From: Phycisphaeraceae bacterium
Lineage (GTDB): Bacteria; Planctomycetota; Phycisphaerae; Phycisphaerales; Zrk34
Direction: 5' to 3'
DNA length: 6,346 bases
Assembly (NCBI GenBank): GCA_028281485.1
Contig: JANQJT010000271.1
Coordinates: 1 to 6,346, forward strand
How positions within the stretch are numbered: the stretch's first letter is position 1; the number at the start of each line of letters is the position of its first letter. Under the pieces are notes generated by a model that saw only the letters and a list, made by a program, of their open reading frames with translations, was not told the DNA's origin and made no database searches. Shown in pieces: positions 5,730 through 6,346 of the stretch. A program made the translations under genes and the position numbers.

Positions 5730-5849
5730 AGCGGATTGTTGAAAGGGACTATCGGGGCTCTGATCGGCGCGACGATTAGTGCCGCGATCTGGGCGTTGAT
5801 CGTGGTGGTCAGCGCATACAAGGTCGGCGCGGGCGGCGCGGCGGAATAA
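5727..5849 (+). CDS. small single-pass membrane protein, unknown function
   Basis: This encodes 40 residues, MSGLLKGTIGALIGATISAA followed by IWALIVVVSAYKVGAGGAAE. A hydrophobic stretch from about residue 8 to 31 is flanked by Lys6 and Lys32 and is long enough for one membrane helix. Its first half has small residues at regular spacing (Gly7, Gly10, Gly14, Ser18), a glycine-zipper-like face that could support helix packing or self-association. The tail is short, glycine- and alanine-rich, and ends in Glu. Support for a real gene comes from the strong ribosome binding site, the coherent membrane pattern and the strong terminator 23 bases after its stop. No family is recognised. The pattern resembles glycine-rich membrane segments that I associate with planctomycete proteins, but that is a memory-based impression. 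It lies between ldhA and the convergent rho gene. No clear promoter was found in the 108 bases after ldhA. Confidence 0.68.
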   Translation: MSGLLKGTIGALIGATISAAIWALIVVVSAYKVGAGGAAE

Positions 5850-5872
5850 CGGCCTCCTTACAATTCATCAGA

Positions 5873-5901
5873 AAAAACCCCGCTTTTTCGGCGGGGTTTT
5901 T
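5873..5901. terminator. bidirectional intrinsic terminator
   Basis: AAAAACCCCGC (5873-5883) and GCGGGGTTTTT (5891-5901) form a perfect 11-bp stem around a seven-base loop. Read on the plus strand, the stem runs into T's at 5897-5901 and would end the transcript of the small membrane gene. On the minus strand it runs into six T's and would end rho, whose stop is 57 bases away. This suits the convergent arrangement. Confidence 0.92.
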
Positions 5902-5957
5902 CATGGCACTTCTGATGCCTGTTATCGGTTTAGCGCGCGGACGGAGGCCCGAACGGT

Positions 5958-6346
<389 letters not shown>

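Overview
The window is GC-rich bacterial chromosome, roughly 60-70% G+C in the sampled coding stretches. It carries housekeeping genes and one foreign-looking insert. I think it comes from Planctomycetota, possibly a Phycisphaerae-like lineage. The reasons are the HU protein style, weak or absent Shine-Dalgarno sequences before several genes, the small glycine-rich membrane protein, and a GxxExxY-family gene bordered by CACAGAG-type repeats. This placement is an inference from gene style, not a computed phylogeny.

Left part, minus strand: the window edge cuts an HU/IHF-family DNA-binding protein gene (336 down to 1). It has its own good sigma70-type promoter at 440-467. Upstream of it lies a gene for a 118-residue predicted lipoprotein of unknown function (868 down to 512). 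A 276-base intergenic region (869-1144) separates the lipoprotein gene from the divergent histidine genes. It holds two dyads and one weak promoter candidate.

Middle part, plus strand: hisD and hisC overlap by four bases (ATGA). They encode histidinol dehydrogenase and histidinol-phosphate aminotransferase, two late steps of histidine synthesis. hisB (imidazoleglycerol-phosphate dehydratase) follows, but 443 bases separate it from hisC. That gap is filled by a lower-GC cassette: a GxxExxY/PDDEXK_3 gene broken by a frameshift at a run of five G. Inverted clusters of an 8-base repeat (consensus CACAGAGR, three units per side) flank it. The right cluster ends only seven bases before the hisB start codon. 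hisB is followed after 42 bases by a fermentative D-lactate dehydrogenase (ldhA), probably in the same transcript.

Right part: a possible weak terminator at the end of ldhA is followed by a 40-residue single-pass membrane protein with a strong ribosome binding site. A perfect 11-bp bidirectional intrinsic terminator (5873-5901) follows, and then the 3' end of the convergent rho gene (transcription termination factor Rho), cut by the right window edge.

The most interesting structure is the repeat-bounded GxxExxY cassette between hisC and hisB. Its symmetry, lower G+C, operon-interrupting position and broken reading frame all fit a small mobile or formerly mobile unit.
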